From positions 2,976,001 through 3,040,000 of the forward strand of contig NZ_CP038437.2 of NCBI RefSeq assembly GCF_008329985.2: a DNA stretch of 64,000 bases, given 5' to 3'. The number at the start of each line of letters is the position of its first letter. The stretch's first letter is position 1. Below, in pieces: positions 1 through 9,440 of the stretch. Position numbers and translations under genes: made by a program. The notes beneath the pieces were generated by a model. The model was not told the origin of the DNA and did no database searches. It saw only the letters and a program-made list of their open reading frames with translations. The stretch comes from Halomonas binhaiensis. GTDB taxonomy: Bacteria > Pseudomonadota > Gammaproteobacteria > Pseudomonadales > Halomonadaceae.

Positions 1-605
1 TACAGGTCCCCTACTGTCGCGACACGCGCAGCCGCTTCGCGCAGCTTCAGCCACCAGACTCCCAGGCTTGGCGTCTCTTCGGCGGCACAGCCGTATGCCT
101 CCAGGCCCAGCGCATTGGCAATGAACAGCGCACGAGGCAGATGCCAGGACTGGGTGATCAAGGCGGCTTTCTCGACCAGAAATACATCCCGTGCCCGGGC
201 CAGGGTGTCGAAGGTACTGAAACCGGCATAATCGAGGGTCATATCCACCTCGCGCACCCCGCGACCTCGCAGATCACGCCACATGGTGGCCGGCTCATTG
301 TAGTAGAGAGTAGCATTATCACCTGATACCAGAAGGTGCTCTATCTTACCGTCCCTGAGCAATTCCGCTGCAGCTTCCATACGGCCTTCAAAGTGAGGAT
401 TGCGTTCGCCGCTACGGGTCCAGTGAGAGGTTCCGAAGACAATACCAACCTTTCCGCTCGGACAGGATGTTACGGGATAGATGCGCTCCCGGGTGCTGAA
501 CAACACCCAGGCATTGGCACCAAGGAAGACCAGAGTAGACAAAAGAGCAAGACCGCCGAAACACATCAGCAGGCGACGGAACAGCGTCATTAGCGACTTG
601 CGCAT
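1..605 (-). CDS. SanA/YdcF-type DUF218 membrane protein, 3'-truncated by window edge
   Basis: An open frame on the minus strand starts at an ATG preceded by GGGAG and runs off the left edge, so about 201 residues are visible. Residues about 8-30 form one hydrophobic segment (MRKSLMTLFRRLLMCFGG at the start), which fits an N-terminal membrane anchor. The rest matches the DUF218 fold of SanA-like proteins: GKVGIVFGTS, then LLVSGDN followed by a tyrosine-rich stretch, and ALITQSWHLPRAL, equivalent to the family motif ITQ-x-x-H-x-x-RA. SanA is linked in enterics to envelope barrier function and vancomycin exclusion at high temperature, but its biochemical activity is unknown. It lies about 210 bp downstream of the suf operon on the same strand and is probably a separate unit. 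Confidence 0.8.
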   Translation of the reverse strand, partial: MRKSLMTLFRRLLMCFGGLALLSTLVFLGANAWVLFSTRERIYPVTSCPSGKVGIVFGTSHWTRSGERNPHFEGRMEAAAELLRDGKIEHLLVSGDNATLYYNEPATMWRDLRGRGVREVDMTLDYAGFSTFDTLARARDVFLVEKAALITQSWHLPRALFIANALGLEAYGCAAEETPSLGVWWLKLREAAARVATVGDL

Positions 606-813
606 CAGGCTCCCACTCAAGGCAGTGATATCGAAACGATGGAGACCAGAATCTTGCCTTGAAGGCCCGATCGAAAAGTCAGCAAGCCACGAGACCAATG
701 GGCCTTTATCGTCACAAGCAAAGACTTTTCGCCTCTTCGCAGTACGTGTCTGACTCGTACATAACTGGCTCGCACATGTCCAACTTGCTTATGCCAAACG
801 AGAAGACACCGAA

Positions 814-1398
814 CTAGAACATGCCTAGCTCCAGCTTGGCCTCATCGGACATCATCTCACGACTCCAAGGCGGATCGAAGACGATTTCAGTATGCACTCG
901 TGATATCTGCGGCGCACCAAGGATCTTGTTACGCGCATCAGCAGCGATCACATCACCCATGCCGCAACCAGGGGCGGTAAGTGTCATGCGAATCGTCACG
1001 ATACGCTCACCACTGAGCAGACGCTCGATACGACAACCGTACACCAGGCCGAGATCCACGATATTGACCGGTATCTCGGGATCAAAGCAAGTGCGTAGCT
1101 GATCCCACACAAACGCCTCGATCTGTTCTTCACTGGCACCCTCTGGAAGCGTTGGACGCGGCAGCGCCTCCAACCCAATCGCATCAAGATTGCTACCTTC
1201 AATCAGGTACAGGCGCCCCTCGAAAGCCACGCTGACACTACTGCCCTTGGCCTGCATCACGGTGACGATGCAGTCCTCATCCAGCATCACAGTCTTGCCG
1301 AAAGGAATCGAGATGACCTCGACGTCGCGCTGCAGGGGCAATTGCTGCCCCTTGCTCAACTTGCCATCGATATTGGGGATCCGTTCATTGTCGCTCAT
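814..1398 (-). CDS. sufT: SufT, DUF59-family Fe-S cluster assembly protein
   Basis: The 194-residue protein has an N-terminal region of about 95 residues followed by a MIP18/DUF59 domain (about 95-180). The conserved segments DPEIPVNIVDLGLVYG and TLTAPGCGMGDVI are visible, the latter with the usual single cysteine of this family. This architecture is that of SufT, a maturation factor for Fe-S proteins under high demand. It is the last gene of the suf operon, 48 bp after sufS, which supports the call. No terminator hairpin with a T-run follows it. The ATG is the only in-frame start near the expected N-terminus. Confidence 0.9.
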   Translation of the reverse strand: MSDNERIPNIDGKLSKGQQLPLQRDVEVISIPFGKTVMLDEDCIVTVMQAKGSSVSVAFEGRLYLIEGSNLDAIGLEALPRPTLPEGASEEQIEAFVWDQLRTCFDPEIPVNIVDLGLVYGCRIERLLSGERIVTIRMTLTAPGCGMGDVIAADARNKILGAPQISRVHTEIVFDPPWSREMMSDEAKLELGMF

Positions 1399-1446
1399 AG
1401 AAGCCCTTATTCATGCCGGCTTTCCGCCAGGCAACTTCAATTCGTT

Positions 1447-2688
1447 TCAGCGCAACATCCCGATGACGCGTTGCAGTGCCTCAACAAAGATATCCACTTC
1501 CTCGGGAGTGTTGTAGGCAGCAAAGGAAGCTCGACAGGTTGCCTCAACACCGAAACGATGCAGCAGCGGCTGAGCACAGTGATGCCCAGTACGAATCGCC
1601 ACTCCCAGTTGATCGATCAACAGCCCAATATCCTGGCTATGCGCCCCTTCGACCACAAAGGACAGTACACCGGCCTTATCCGGGGACGTCCCCAGGATGC
1701 GCAACCCCTCTATGTTGCTGACACCTTCCGTTGCATGTTCAAGCAGCCGCTCTTCCCAGGCGGAAATATGCTTCAGGCCAATCTCGTGGATCCATCGAAT
1801 CGCACACCCCAGTGCAATCACCTCGGCAACAGCGGGAGTCCCTGCTTCAAACTTGTGAGGGATGGCTGCAAAGGTCGTCGGTACGTCGAAGGATACTGTC
1901 GCGATCATTTCACCGCCGCCCTGCCAAGGAGGCATGGCCTCGAGCAGATCCGCCCGGCCATAAAGCACGCCGACACCGGTAGGACCATAGACCTTATGCC
2001 CTGAGAAGGCATAAAAGTCCGCCCCAATGGCCTGGACATCAATCTCCAGATGCGGTGCAGCCTGAGCACCATCAATCAGGATCAAGGCCCCGTGTTCATG
2101 GGCCAGACGCGCCATTTCCTGCACAGGATTGATGGTTCCCAGCGCATTGGAGACATGGTTCACCGCTACTAGCCTGGTACGCTCTCCAAGCAGGTCGCGA
2201 TAGGCATCCATGTCGAGCACACCACGCTCATCCACGGGGATGACCTTGATGATGAAGCCACGCTCTGCCGCCAGCAGCTGCCAGGGCACGATGTTGGAGT
2301 GATGCTCGAGATTCGAGATCAGCACCTCATCACCTGGTCCCAGGTTGGCACGCCCCCAGCTCTGGGCCACCAGATTCAGGGCCTCGGTAGTCCCGCGGGT
2401 AAAGATGATTTCCCGGGTTTCAGCCGCATTGAGAAAGTCGCGCACGATTTCCCGAGAGCCTTCATAGGCTGCTGTCGCCTCATCAGCCAGGGTATGCAAG
2501 CCACGATGGATATTGGCATTGATACGGCGATAGTAGTCGTCGAAAGCCTCGATAACCGCCAGAGGCGTCTGGCTGGTTGCAGCATTGTCCAGATATACCA
2601 GTGGCTTGCCATGGACTTCTCTTTCCAGAATCGGGAAATCCTGGCGTACACGGGCCACATCCAACAACAGATCGCTGAAATTGGCCAT
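1447..2688 (-). CDS. sufS: SufS cysteine desulfurase
   Basis: This is a 413-residue class V aminotransferase-fold desulfurase that removes sulfur from L-cysteine as a persulfide for Fe-S assembly. The PLP-binding lysine is Lys232 in SGHKVYGPTGVG. The persulfide cysteine is Cys371 in RTGHHCAQP, the group II (SufS) arrangement rather than the IscS loop. The length is typical. It starts 3 bp after the sufD stop, so the two are probably translationally coupled. SufS enzymes normally need SufE or SufU as sulfur acceptor, and neither is encoded next to it here. Confidence 0.96.
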   Translation of the reverse strand: MANFSDLLLDVARVRQDFPILEREVHGKPLVYLDNAATSQTPLAVIEAFDDYYRRINANIHRGLHTLADEATAAYEGSREIVRDFLNAAETREIIFTRGTTEALNLVAQSWGRANLGPGDEVLISNLEHHSNIVPWQLLAAERGFIIKVIPVDERGVLDMDAYRDLLGERTRLVAVNHVSNALGTINPVQEMARLAHEHGALILIDGAQAAPHLEIDVQAIGADFYAFSGHKVYGPTGVGVLYGRADLLEAMPPWQGGGEMIATVSFDVPTTFAAIPHKFEAGTPAVAEVIALGCAIRWIHEIGLKHISAWEERLLEHATEGVSNIEGLRILGTSPDKAGVLSFVVEGAHSQDIGLLIDQLGVAIRTGHHCAQPLLHRFGVEATCRASFAAYNTPEEVDIFVEALQRVIGMLR

Positions 2689-2691
2689 TGC

Positions 2692-4050
2692 TTATTCCTC
2701 GCCTCCACTCTCATGCAAGGCCACGGCAGCTTCCACCAGCCCAGCCAGATTGAACCGCTCAGGCAGCTTGCCAGCCACTGTCAGTTCCACTCGCTCGGCA
2801 ATGGCATCCAGTTCCACCTGCTCCATGACCTCACCGGCAAATGCCAGAGTCAGCAAGCCACGAGCGGTCGCTTCATCAAGGCCACGGGAACGCAAGGCGA
2901 AGACCGCCCCCTCGTCAAGCTGGCCTGTCGTGGCACCATGCGAGCACTTGACATCATCTGCATAGATTTCCAACTCTGGCTTGGTATCGATCTCGGCCCG
3001 ATCGGAGAGCAACAGGTTGGCATTACTCTGGTCGGCTTCGATCTTCTGGCTATCGCGCTTGACGATGACCTTGCCGTTGAACACACCATGAGCCCTATCA
3101 TCGAGAATGCCTTTGTAGTTCTCATGGGAATAGGTGTACGGCGCGTTATGGTTGGCCAGAGTATGATTGTCCACGTGCTGGCGACCATTGCCGTAGAACA
3201 GACCATTGAAGGTCACCTCAGCACCCTGACCATTGAGATCGCTGACCAGGTCGTTGCGAACGAGTCCACCACCCAGTGTCAGGTTGAACGAGGTAAACTT
3301 GGCATCACGCCCCTGCTCTACGTGGATACTGGCCACGTGCAGATCCTGCTCCGGCGACTCCACCAGCTTGTAATGCGTCAGGATGGCACCCCGATCTAGG
3401 ATGACTTCCTCCACCAGATTGGTGAAGTTGGCCGCGCCAGCCTCCCCGACATGATGCTCGATCAACGTTGCCTGTGAACGTCCCGCCGCCTCGATCAGGA
3501 TACGCGGATGGCTCATCACCGCGGCATCGCCGTTACGCGACAGAAACTGCAGCAGAATCGGCTTGTCCACTACGGTCCCGGGCGCGATGCGCACCAATGC
3601 ACCTTCCTCGAAGAAGGCGGTGTTAAGCGCTGAAAATGGTGAGAACTCAACACCTGTCAGGCGACCCAGAGGCCCACCGACAGCTTCATGGTTCTCGTTC
3701 AGCGCCTGGGACAGCGGCTTGACCTGTACGCTATCGGGCAACCCCGCCAGATCCGACAGGGCGCTGGAAAAGACCCCATCGACAAACGTCAGGCGATAGG
3801 CACTGATCGGTAGCGTCAGCGCCGCAGCAGACGATGGAGAAAACTCGGCATCAGCCGCCAGCTGGAAGTCACCCTGGGCAATGGCGCGTACATCGGTGTA
3901 CTTCCAGGCTTCAACACGGCGGTTGGGAAAGCCCAGCGCTTCGAAACGAGCCGCCCCGGCCTGGCGGCGAGCCGCCATCCAGCTGGGCTCCTGCCCACGG
4001 CCGGCATTGCGCTCATTCAGGCGGTCAAGAAATCCTTGCACACCACTCAT
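2692..4050 (-). CDS. sufD: SufD, SUF scaffold subunit
   Basis: The 452-residue protein is a SufB/SufD beta-helix protein that forms the SufBC2D scaffold with SufB and SufC. Visible hallmarks include [12 protein letters not shown] near residue 45, [15 protein letters not shown], and [25 protein letters not shown] in two adjoining parts near the C-terminus. The last holds the conserved SH-G-ATxG segment of the SufD core. The start ATG overlaps the sufC stop by 4 bp, which indicates tight coupling. Length and order (B-C-D-S) match other gammaproteobacterial suf operons. Confidence 0.95.
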   Translation of the reverse strand: MSGVQGFLDRLNERNAGRGQEPSWMAARRQAGAARFEALGFPNRRVEAWKYTDVRAIAQGDFQLAADAEFSPSSAAALTLPISAYRLTFVDGVFSSALSDLAGLPDSVQVKPLSQALNENHEAVGGPLGRLTGVEFSPFSALNTAFFEEGALVRIAPGTVVDKPILLQFLSRNGDAAVMSHPRILIEAAGRSQATLIEHHVGEAGAANFTNLVEEVILDRGAILTHYKLVESPEQDLHVASIHVEQGRDAKFTSFNLTLGGGLVRNDLVSDLNGQGAEVTFNGLFYGNGRQHVDNHTLANHNAPYTYSHENYKGILDDRAHGVFNGKVIVKRDSQKIEADQSNANLLLSDRAEIDTKPELEIYADDVKCSHGATTGQLDEGAVFALRSRGLDEATARGLLTLAFAGEVMEQVELDAIAERVELTVAGKLPERFNLAGLVEAAVALHESGGEE

Positions 4051-4799
4051 GCCGCCGGCTCCTCTACGACCCAGTCGTAGCCACGGGACTCAAGCTCATG
4101 CGCCAGATCAGCATCACCACTCTTGACGATGCGTCCATCAACCAGGACATGCACATGATCCGGCACAATGTAGTCGAGCAGGCGCTGGTAATGTGTCACC
4201 AGCAGGATGGCGCGCTCTTCACCACGCAGGGAGTTGACGCCTTCCGCCACTACTTTCAAGGCATCAATGTCGAGACCGGAGTCAATCTCGTCGAGCATCG
4301 CAAGCTTGGGCTGCAGCACCAGCATCTGCAGAATTTCATTGCGCTTCTTCTCACCGCCGGAGAAGCCTTCGTTGACCGCTCGCTGCAGGAAGCTGGTATC
4401 CATCTTCATGAATGCCACCTTCTCCTTGATCAGCTTCATGAACTCCGGCGCAGGAATCTCGCCTTCACCACGAGCCTCTCGCTGAGCATTCAGAGCAGCC
4501 TTGAGCAGGTAGATGTTCTTCACACCCGGGATCTCGACCGGATACTGGAAGCCCAGCAGCAAGCCCGCCTGGGCGCGCTCTTCGACTTCCATCTCCAATA
4601 CGTCTCGACCCTCGAAGGTGATGGTGCCAGAAGTCACTTCATAGCCTTCCTTGCCGGCAATGACAGACGACAGCGTCGACTTGCCAGCACCATTGGGACC
4701 CATGATGGCGTGAACTTCACCGGGGTTGATGGTCAGAGTGAGACCCTTGAGGATCTCGGAACCCTCAACCTTGACGTGCAGATCCTTGACTTCGAGCAT
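4047..4799 (-). CDS. sufC: SufC, SUF-system ATPase
   Basis: This is a 250-residue ABC-type ATPase. Walker A is GPNGAGKST (about 34-42), the ABC signature is FSGGEKKR (about 146-153), Walker B is [12 protein letters not shown], and the switch histidine is in [16 protein letters not shown] and [11 protein letters not shown] are diagnostic of SufC. I chose the ATG giving MLEVKDL because it follows AAAGG at a good distance and matches the family N-terminus. The frame is open for 18 more codons upstream with no family similarity. SufC powers conformational change of the SufBCD scaffold. A 139-bp gap separates it from sufB. Confidence 0.95.
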   Translation of the reverse strand: MLEVKDLHVKVEGSEILKGLTLTINPGEVHAIMGPNGAGKSTLSSVIAGKEGYEVTSGTITFEGRDVLEMEVEERAQAGLLLGFQYPVEIPGVKNIYLLKAALNAQREARGEGEIPAPEFMKLIKEKVAFMKMDTSFLQRAVNEGFSGGEKKRNEILQMLVLQPKLAMLDEIDSGLDIDALKVVAEGVNSLRGEERAILLVTHYQRLLDYIVPDHVHVLVDGRIVKSGDADLAHELESRGYDWVVEEPAA

Positions 4800-4938
4800 C
4801 TTACTTACCTTTGTTTCGTGTCGGGCGAGCCGGCGGTCGGCCCAGCATTGCATTCTTTTCTGTGGCGCCTTGAGCTATGTCTTATTGAACAAAGTCTTGC
4901 TCAGGCTTTGTACCGTGACGTCGAGCCACGGTGGGCCA

Positions 4939-6381
4939 TCAACCGACGGCACCCTCCAGGGTCACGTTCAGCAGCGCTTCAGCTTCAACGGCAAATTCCA
5001 TGGGCAGTTCCTGGAACACATCCTTGCAGAAGCCATTGACGATCATGTTCACCGCGTCTTCCTCGGAAATGCCTCGGCTCTGCAAATAGAACAACTGGTC
5101 ATCCCCGATCTTGGAGGTCGTGGCCTCATGCTCGATGGTGGCGGTGCTGTTGCCAATTTCCTGGTACGGGAAAGTGTGGGCACCACAGGTGTCACCAATC
5201 AGCAGAGAGTCGCATTGAGTGAAGTTGCGCGCGCCCTTGGCGCGTGAGCCCACCTTGACCAGGCCACGATAGGACTGGTTCGAGCGACCGGCGGAAATCC
5301 CCTTGGAGACGATGGTGGAACGAGAGCCCTCGCCAAGATGAATCATCTTGGTACCAGTGTCCGCCTGCTGACGCCCATTGGTCACCGCCACGGAGTAGAA
5401 CTCACCGATGCTGTCCTTGCCGCGCAGCACACAGGACGGATACTTCCAGGTGATGGCAGAGCCGGTTTCCACCTGAGTCCAGCTGATATGGGAGCGATCA
5501 CCACGGCAGTCACCGCGCTTGGTCACAAAGTTATAGATACCGCCCTTGCCATCTTCGTCACCGGGATACCAGTTCTGTACGGTGGAGTACTTGATCTTGG
5601 CATCTTCCAGGGCGACCAGTTCCACCACTGCTGCATGCAACTGATTTTCATCGCGCATCGGCGCCGTACAGCCCTCCAGGTAGGAAACCTGGGCTTGCTT
5701 CTCACACACGATCAAGGTGCGCTCGAACTGGCCTGTATTGGCTGCATTTATGCGGAAATAAGTGGAGAGCTCCATTGGACAAGTCACGCCCTCAGGTACG
5801 AAGACAAAGGAGCCATCAGTGAACACTGCAGAGTTGAGTGCGGCGAAATAGTTATCACCGACGGGTACCACAGTGCCCAGATACTGCTTGACCAGCTCAG
5901 GGTAGTCGCGGATTGCCTCGGAGATGGAGCAAAAGATCACCCCGGCCTCATGCAGCTTGTCCTTGAATGTCGTGGCAACGGAAACGGAATCGAACACCGC
6001 ATCCACAGCCACCCCAGCCAGGGCTGCACGCTCATGCAAAGGAATGCCGAGCTTTTCGTAGGTTTCCAGCAGCTTAGGGTCAACCTCGTCGAGACTCTGG
6101 GGGCCATCTTCCGGGCGCTTCGGCGCACTGTAGTAGGAAATCGCCTGGTAATCGATCGGTGGATAATCCAGGTGGGCCCAGGAGGGTGGCGTCATCTTCA
6201 GCCACTGACGATAAGCTTCCAGGCGCCACTCCAGCATCCACTCGGGCTCGCCCTTCTTCTGGGAAATGAAGGAGATCGTGCCCTCATCCAGGCCGGGTGG
6301 TACTGTTTCACTCTCGATGTCGGTCACGAATCCTTCTTTGTACTCGCGACGGACAAGTTGTTCCATTTCCTGACTTGCCAT
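4939..6381 (-). CDS. sufB: SufB, Fe-S cluster scaffold subunit
   Basis: The 480-residue protein is the main cluster-assembling scaffold of the SufBC2D complex. The conserved N-terminal segment [13 protein letters not shown], the core [16 protein letters not shown], and [14 protein letters not shown] with the conserved cysteine are visible. I chose the ATG giving MASQEME, which follows GGAGGGG by 7 bp. The frame extends 30 codons upstream, but that part is proline/glycine-rich and unlike SufB. It is the first structural gene of the operon, 129 bp after the regulator. Confidence 0.96.
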   Translation of the reverse strand: MASQEMEQLVRREYKEGFVTDIESETVPPGLDEGTISFISQKKGEPEWMLEWRLEAYRQWLKMTPPSWAHLDYPPIDYQAISYYSAPKRPEDGPQSLDEVDPKLLETYEKLGIPLHERAALAGVAVDAVFDSVSVATTFKDKLHEAGVIFCSISEAIRDYPELVKQYLGTVVPVGDNYFAALNSAVFTDGSFVFVPEGVTCPMELSTYFRINAANTGQFERTLIVCEKQAQVSYLEGCTAPMRDENQLHAAVVELVALEDAKIKYSTVQNWYPGDEDGKGGIYNFVTKRGDCRGDRSHISWTQVETGSAITWKYPSCVLRGKDSIGEFYSVAVTNGRQQADTGTKMIHLGEGSRSTIVSKGISAGRSNQSYRGLVKVGSRAKGARNFTQCDSLLIGDTCGAHTFPYQEIGNSTATIEHEATTSKIGDDQLFYLQSRGISEEDAVNMIVNGFCKDVFQELPMEFAVEAEALLNVTLEGAVG

Positions 6382-6510
6382 GATGCGTCCCCTCCCGGAC
6401 TGTTGGGGCACCCCGGAGGGCATGCCCTGTCCAGGATGTTGATAACAAAGATGTTGCAAGGTCGGCGCCATTCATGATGGCCTGCGCACCCTGATTCGTT
6501 ACGCCAAGGC

Positions 6511-6972
6511 TCAGGCCTCGGCAGCCAGCGTCACTGCTTGAATCGGCAGGCGAATCGGCAGCTTCAGGGGTGTCTTGTCAGCCAGATGCGCCAAGGTGAC
6601 ACTGTCCAGCAGTTCACGAATGGCCACGGATACTCGCTGCCAGTTGTCCGACACACCACACGACGCCACAAGCTCGCAGTCACCGTCTGCATGACTGCAT
6701 TCGGTCACGGCCACCGGACCTTCAATGGCCGCAATGATATCGCTGGCAGTAATCTGTGAAGCAGGACGGGCCAGGCTATATCCCCCTTGAACACCACGCC
6801 GAGACACCAGCAGTCCTGCCTTGACCAGCATCTTCAGCGTCTTGCTGACAGTGGGATGAGGCAATAGCACCTCTTCAGCCAATTCAGTGGCGGCATGCGC
6901 CTGATCGGGATGGCGCGCAATCTGCGCCATTACTACAGCTGCATAGTCCGTCATCCGAGAAAGCTTGAGCAT
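6511..6972 (-). CDS. Rrf2-family SUF operon regulator (IscR/SufR-like)
   Basis: This 153-residue winged-helix repressor belongs to the Rrf2 family. The N-terminus MLKLSRMTDYAAVV and the recognition segment LPHPTVSKTLKMLVKAGLL match the SUF-system regulator subfamily. Three cysteines (CSHADGDC then ELVASC, spacing C-x6-C-x5-C) can bind an Fe-S cluster, so the protein probably senses cluster status. An alternative ATG lies two codons upstream. The gene heads the suf operon and is preceded by an IscR-like operator overlapping the promoter, which fits autorepression. The symbol is uncertain because several names are used for this group. Confidence 0.9.
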   Translation of the reverse strand: MLKLSRMTDYAAVVMAQIARHPDQAHAATELAEEVLLPHPTVSKTLKMLVKAGLLVSRRGVQGGYSLARPASQITASDIIAAIEGPVAVTECSHADGDCELVASCGVSDNWQRVSVAIRELLDSVTLAHLADKTPLKLPIRLPIQAVTLAAEA

Positions 6973-7095
6973 GCCCATCCCCCGGGACCCAGGTCCCATC
7001 CTGAGACGGCTCGTCCATGGCAATCCGCTCAGGTCTGCTGAAAGAGATCCAGCGGAGAGAAATGCCAGGCAAGAAACCGTCTCGCTTCAATTGCG

Positions 7096-7108
7096 GACCA
7101 TTTTAGTC
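7096..7108 (-). promoter_or_regulatory. IscR type 1-like operator over the suf -10 element
   Basis: The minus strand reads GACTAAAATGGTC, a GAC-N7-GTC dyad. From memory, the core of the IscR type 1 site is GACTRwwwYAGTC, so only one core base differs. ATA also occurs at the expected distance on the left flank, though other flank positions do not match. Its overlap with the -10 hexamer suits repression by the Fe-S form of the first gene product. Confidence 0.6.
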
Positions 7109-7128
7109 CTGTATAGAGGCGATGTGAA
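7100..7128 (-). promoter_or_regulatory. Candidate sigma70 promoter of the suf operon
   Basis: On the minus strand, TTCACA (7123-7128) and TAAAAT (7100-7105) are separated by exactly 17 bp. They lie 128 bp before the regulator start. The -10 element sits inside the candidate Rrf2 operator. This is a consensus match read by eye, and no start site is known. Confidence 0.6.
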
Positions 7129-7574
7129 GATGTAAAAACAGCTATCAAACCGATAGAAAGGGTTTTATCGACACGTTCGGCGACGTTCGGCATCTATTGC
7201 CAATCATTCGCATTTGCAACAAGGGCAAGCCTCGGCCACAAAGGGACAACGCCCCTCCCCTTCCTGAGCCAAGTCATTCATTGGCAAACCAAATAGATAG
7301 CGATTCTGCTAGACTTAACGCATCACCATGTTCCCAACATGCCATGTGTCTCTGGCATGCACGATGACTGCATGCAAGATCTCCGAGACATTCACTCGCC
7401 CACCATGTGGTGCGAGCAGTTCAGCAACGCCCGTACTTCAGGAATTGCTGGCTACATCATCCAAGCAATGAAACACACAACACATCAACCGAGCGTGATG
7501 CACATGACTGCCTTACTGCATCAAGCCCGCGCACGCAGACCTGCAGGCTGCACTTGCCAAATGGAGCCGACAGA
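7129..7574. other. Intergenic region between suf and the osmoprotectant transporter
   Basis: This stretch separates the divergent suf and ABC-transporter operons. Apart from the suf promoter at its left edge I see no gene. Open frames here have poor codon pattern and no recognisable product. The promoter of the transporter operon should lie here, but I find no convincing -35/-10 pair. Confidence 0.5.
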
Positions 7575-8240
7575 TTGGAACTCTTGCAGTACGCCCTGGA
7601 CAACCTTGAACTGCTGACCTCACGCACCCTGGAACATATTGCGCTGGTGGCCGTGGCAGTCGGCATCGCCACGCTGACGGGGGTCCCTATCGGTATCGCT
7701 ATCACCCGTAATGAGCGGGCCGCTCAGGCAGTGCTATATGTTGCCTCGATCATCGTGACCATCCCCTCCATTGCCCTGTTCGGCATCATGATTCCGGTTC
7801 TGTCGTTGATCGGCCAGGGAATCGGATACCTACCGGCCGTGATCGCGGTTTTGCTCTATTCGCAGTTGCCCATCATCCGCAACACCTACACCGCCATCCA
7901 TAATGTCGACCCAGCATTGCGCGAAGCCGCTCGCGGCATTGGCATGAGTCCGAACCAGCGCCTAAGCATGGTCGAGATCCCTCTTGCCATCCCCGTGATC
8001 ATGGCCGGGGTACGTACAGCCGTGGTGCTCAACATCGGAGTCATGGCCATCGCCGCCTACATTGGAGCCGGTGGCCTCGGCACCTTTATCAGCCGTGGCA
8101 TTTCCCAATCCGACCCGCGTCAGCTCATCGTTGGCGCCGTCGCCGTCAGCCTGCTGGCCATTATCGCTGACTATACGCTGCTCGCTGTGCAGAAATGGCT
8201 AACTCCGAAGGGCATGGGCAATACCGCCATCCCGAACTGA
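7575..8240 (+). CDS. Osmoprotectant ABC transporter permease (OpuBB/OsmU type), TTG start
   Basis: The 221-residue permease has about five to six hydrophobic segments and the binding-protein-dependent permease loop EAARGIGMSPNQRLSMVEIPLA, shown in parts as EAARGIGMS and VEIPLAIPV. This EAA-loop type is found in glycine-betaine/choline/proline-betaine importers of the OpuB/OsmU group. I place the start at a TTG that follows GGAG by 8 bp and gives (M)ELLQYALDNLELL, which fits the family N-terminus. An ATG-started frame extends about 56 codons further upstream, but that part is unlike any permease. It forms an operon with the ATPase, second permease and binding protein that follow. Confidence 0.82.
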   Translation: MELLQYALDNLELLTSRTLEHIALVAVAVGIATLTGVPIGIAITRNERAAQAVLYVASIIVTIPSIALFGIMIPVLSLIGQGIGYLPAVIAVLLYSQLPIIRNTYTAIHNVDPALREAARGIGMSPNQRLSMVEIPLAIPVIMAGVRTAVVLNIGVMAIAAYIGAGGLGTFISRGISQSDPRQLIVGAVAVSLLAIIADYTLLAVQKWLTPKGMGNTAIPN

Positions 8241-8288
8241 GCCGGACCTCGGAGCACTGCACAGCAAAAGAAAAACAAGGGTTACGCC

Positions 8289-9437
8289 ATGATTCGTCTG
8301 GAAAATCTGACCAAGGTCTTCGACACCCCGGATGGTGCCGTGGTTGCCGCGGACCATATCAACATGGAAGTGCCGCGGGGAAAGATCTGCATCCTGCTGG
8401 GCCCATCGGGCTGCGGCAAGACCACTACGCTGAAGATGATCAATCGCATCATTCGCGCCACGTCCGGCAAGGTATTCATCGACGGACAGGATACCGCTGA
8501 GCTGGACACTCAGGAATTGCGTCGCAACATCGGCTACGTCATCCAGCAGATCGGTCTGTTTCCCAATATGACCATCGAGGAAAACATTACCGTGGTACCG
8601 AAGCTGCTGGGTTGGGATAAGGCTCGCTACCGGGAGCGTGCGCGCGAACTGATGCGCATGATCGCTCTGGAGCCCGATGCTTTTCTCAAGCGCTACCCCA
8701 AGGAGCTCTCCGGTGGCCAACAGCAACGTATCGGAGTGGCTCGCGCCCTGGCCGCTGACCCACCCGTCATGCTGATGGATGAGCCTTTCGGCGCCATTGA
8801 CCCGATCAACCGTGCTGTCATTCAGGACGAGTTCCTGAAGATGCAGCAGGAGCTCAACAAGACCATCATGTTCGTCAGCCATGATATTGATGAAGCGATC
8901 AAGATGGGCGATCGCATTGCCATCTTCCGCAGCGGCAAGCTGATTCAGCACTCTTCTCCCGATGACCTCCTGGCCAGCCCCGTGGATGAATTCGTCGAAT
9001 CATTTCTTGGTGAAGACCGTGCACTCAAGCGTCTACACCTGGTCAAGGTACGCGACTTCATTTCCTCTTGCATTGGTACCGTCAAGCCAACTGACAGCAT
9101 GGAAACCGCCCAGGCCAGAATGCAGGAGTACGGATATACCGTGGGCATCGTCATGGTCAATGATCACAACCAGCCGATTGGCATGATCAGTCGTGCCATG
9201 ACACAAATAACCAGCGGCTACTGTGGTGATCATTTCGAGAACCTGCCCGCCATGGCCCACCTCGACGACGACCTGCGCAAGGTTGTCTCACTCATGTTCG
9301 CCCACGACCTGGTCTGGCTGCCCTGCGTCGACGATCAAGGCCATCTGCACGGACATATCACTCAACGCTCGATCACTCATCACCTTGGCGCTCGCTATCG
9401 GGTCCAGGCCGATCACGATGCTGTTGCGGGGGAGTGA
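8289..9437 (+). CDS. Osmoprotectant ABC transporter ATPase with CBS domains (OpuBA/ProV/OsmV type)
   Basis: This 382-residue protein combines an ABC ATPase (about 1-240) and a C-terminal CBS-pair region (about 255-365). Walker A is [10 protein letters not shown], the signature is [15 protein letters not shown], Walker B is [13 protein letters not shown], and the switch histidine is in FVSHDIDEA. The C-terminal tandem CBS region is typical of quaternary-amine transporter ATPases, where it senses ionic strength in well-studied cases. AAGGG precedes the ATG. It lies 48 bp after the first permease and 3 bp before the second. Confidence 0.92.
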   Translation: MIRLENLTKVFDTPDGAVVAADHINMEVPRGKICILLGPSGCGKTTTLKMINRIIRATSGKVFIDGQDTAELDTQELRRNIGYVIQQIGLFPNMTIEENITVVPKLLGWDKARYRERARELMRMIALEPDAFLKRYPKELSGGQQQRIGVARALAADPPVMLMDEPFGAIDPINRAVIQDEFLKMQQELNKTIMFVSHDIDEAIKMGDRIAIFRSGKLIQHSSPDDLLASPVDEFVESFLGEDRALKRLHLVKVRDFISSCIGTVKPTDSMETAQARMQEYGYTVGIVMVNDHNQPIGMISRAMTQITSGYCGDHFENLPAMAHLDDDLRKVVSLMFAHDLVWLPCVDDQGHLHGHITQRSITHHLGARYRVQADHDAVAGE

Positions 9438-9440
9438 ACA

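Noticed and set aside
606..813. AAGGCCC ... GGGCCTT inverted repeat as suf operon terminator
   Set aside because: The arms are only seven bases with a loop above 30 bases and no T-run, so I do not call a terminator.
7281..7320. TTGGCA-led promoter for the osmoprotectant operon
   Set aside because: No acceptable -10 lies at 16-18 bp. The promoter remains unidentified.
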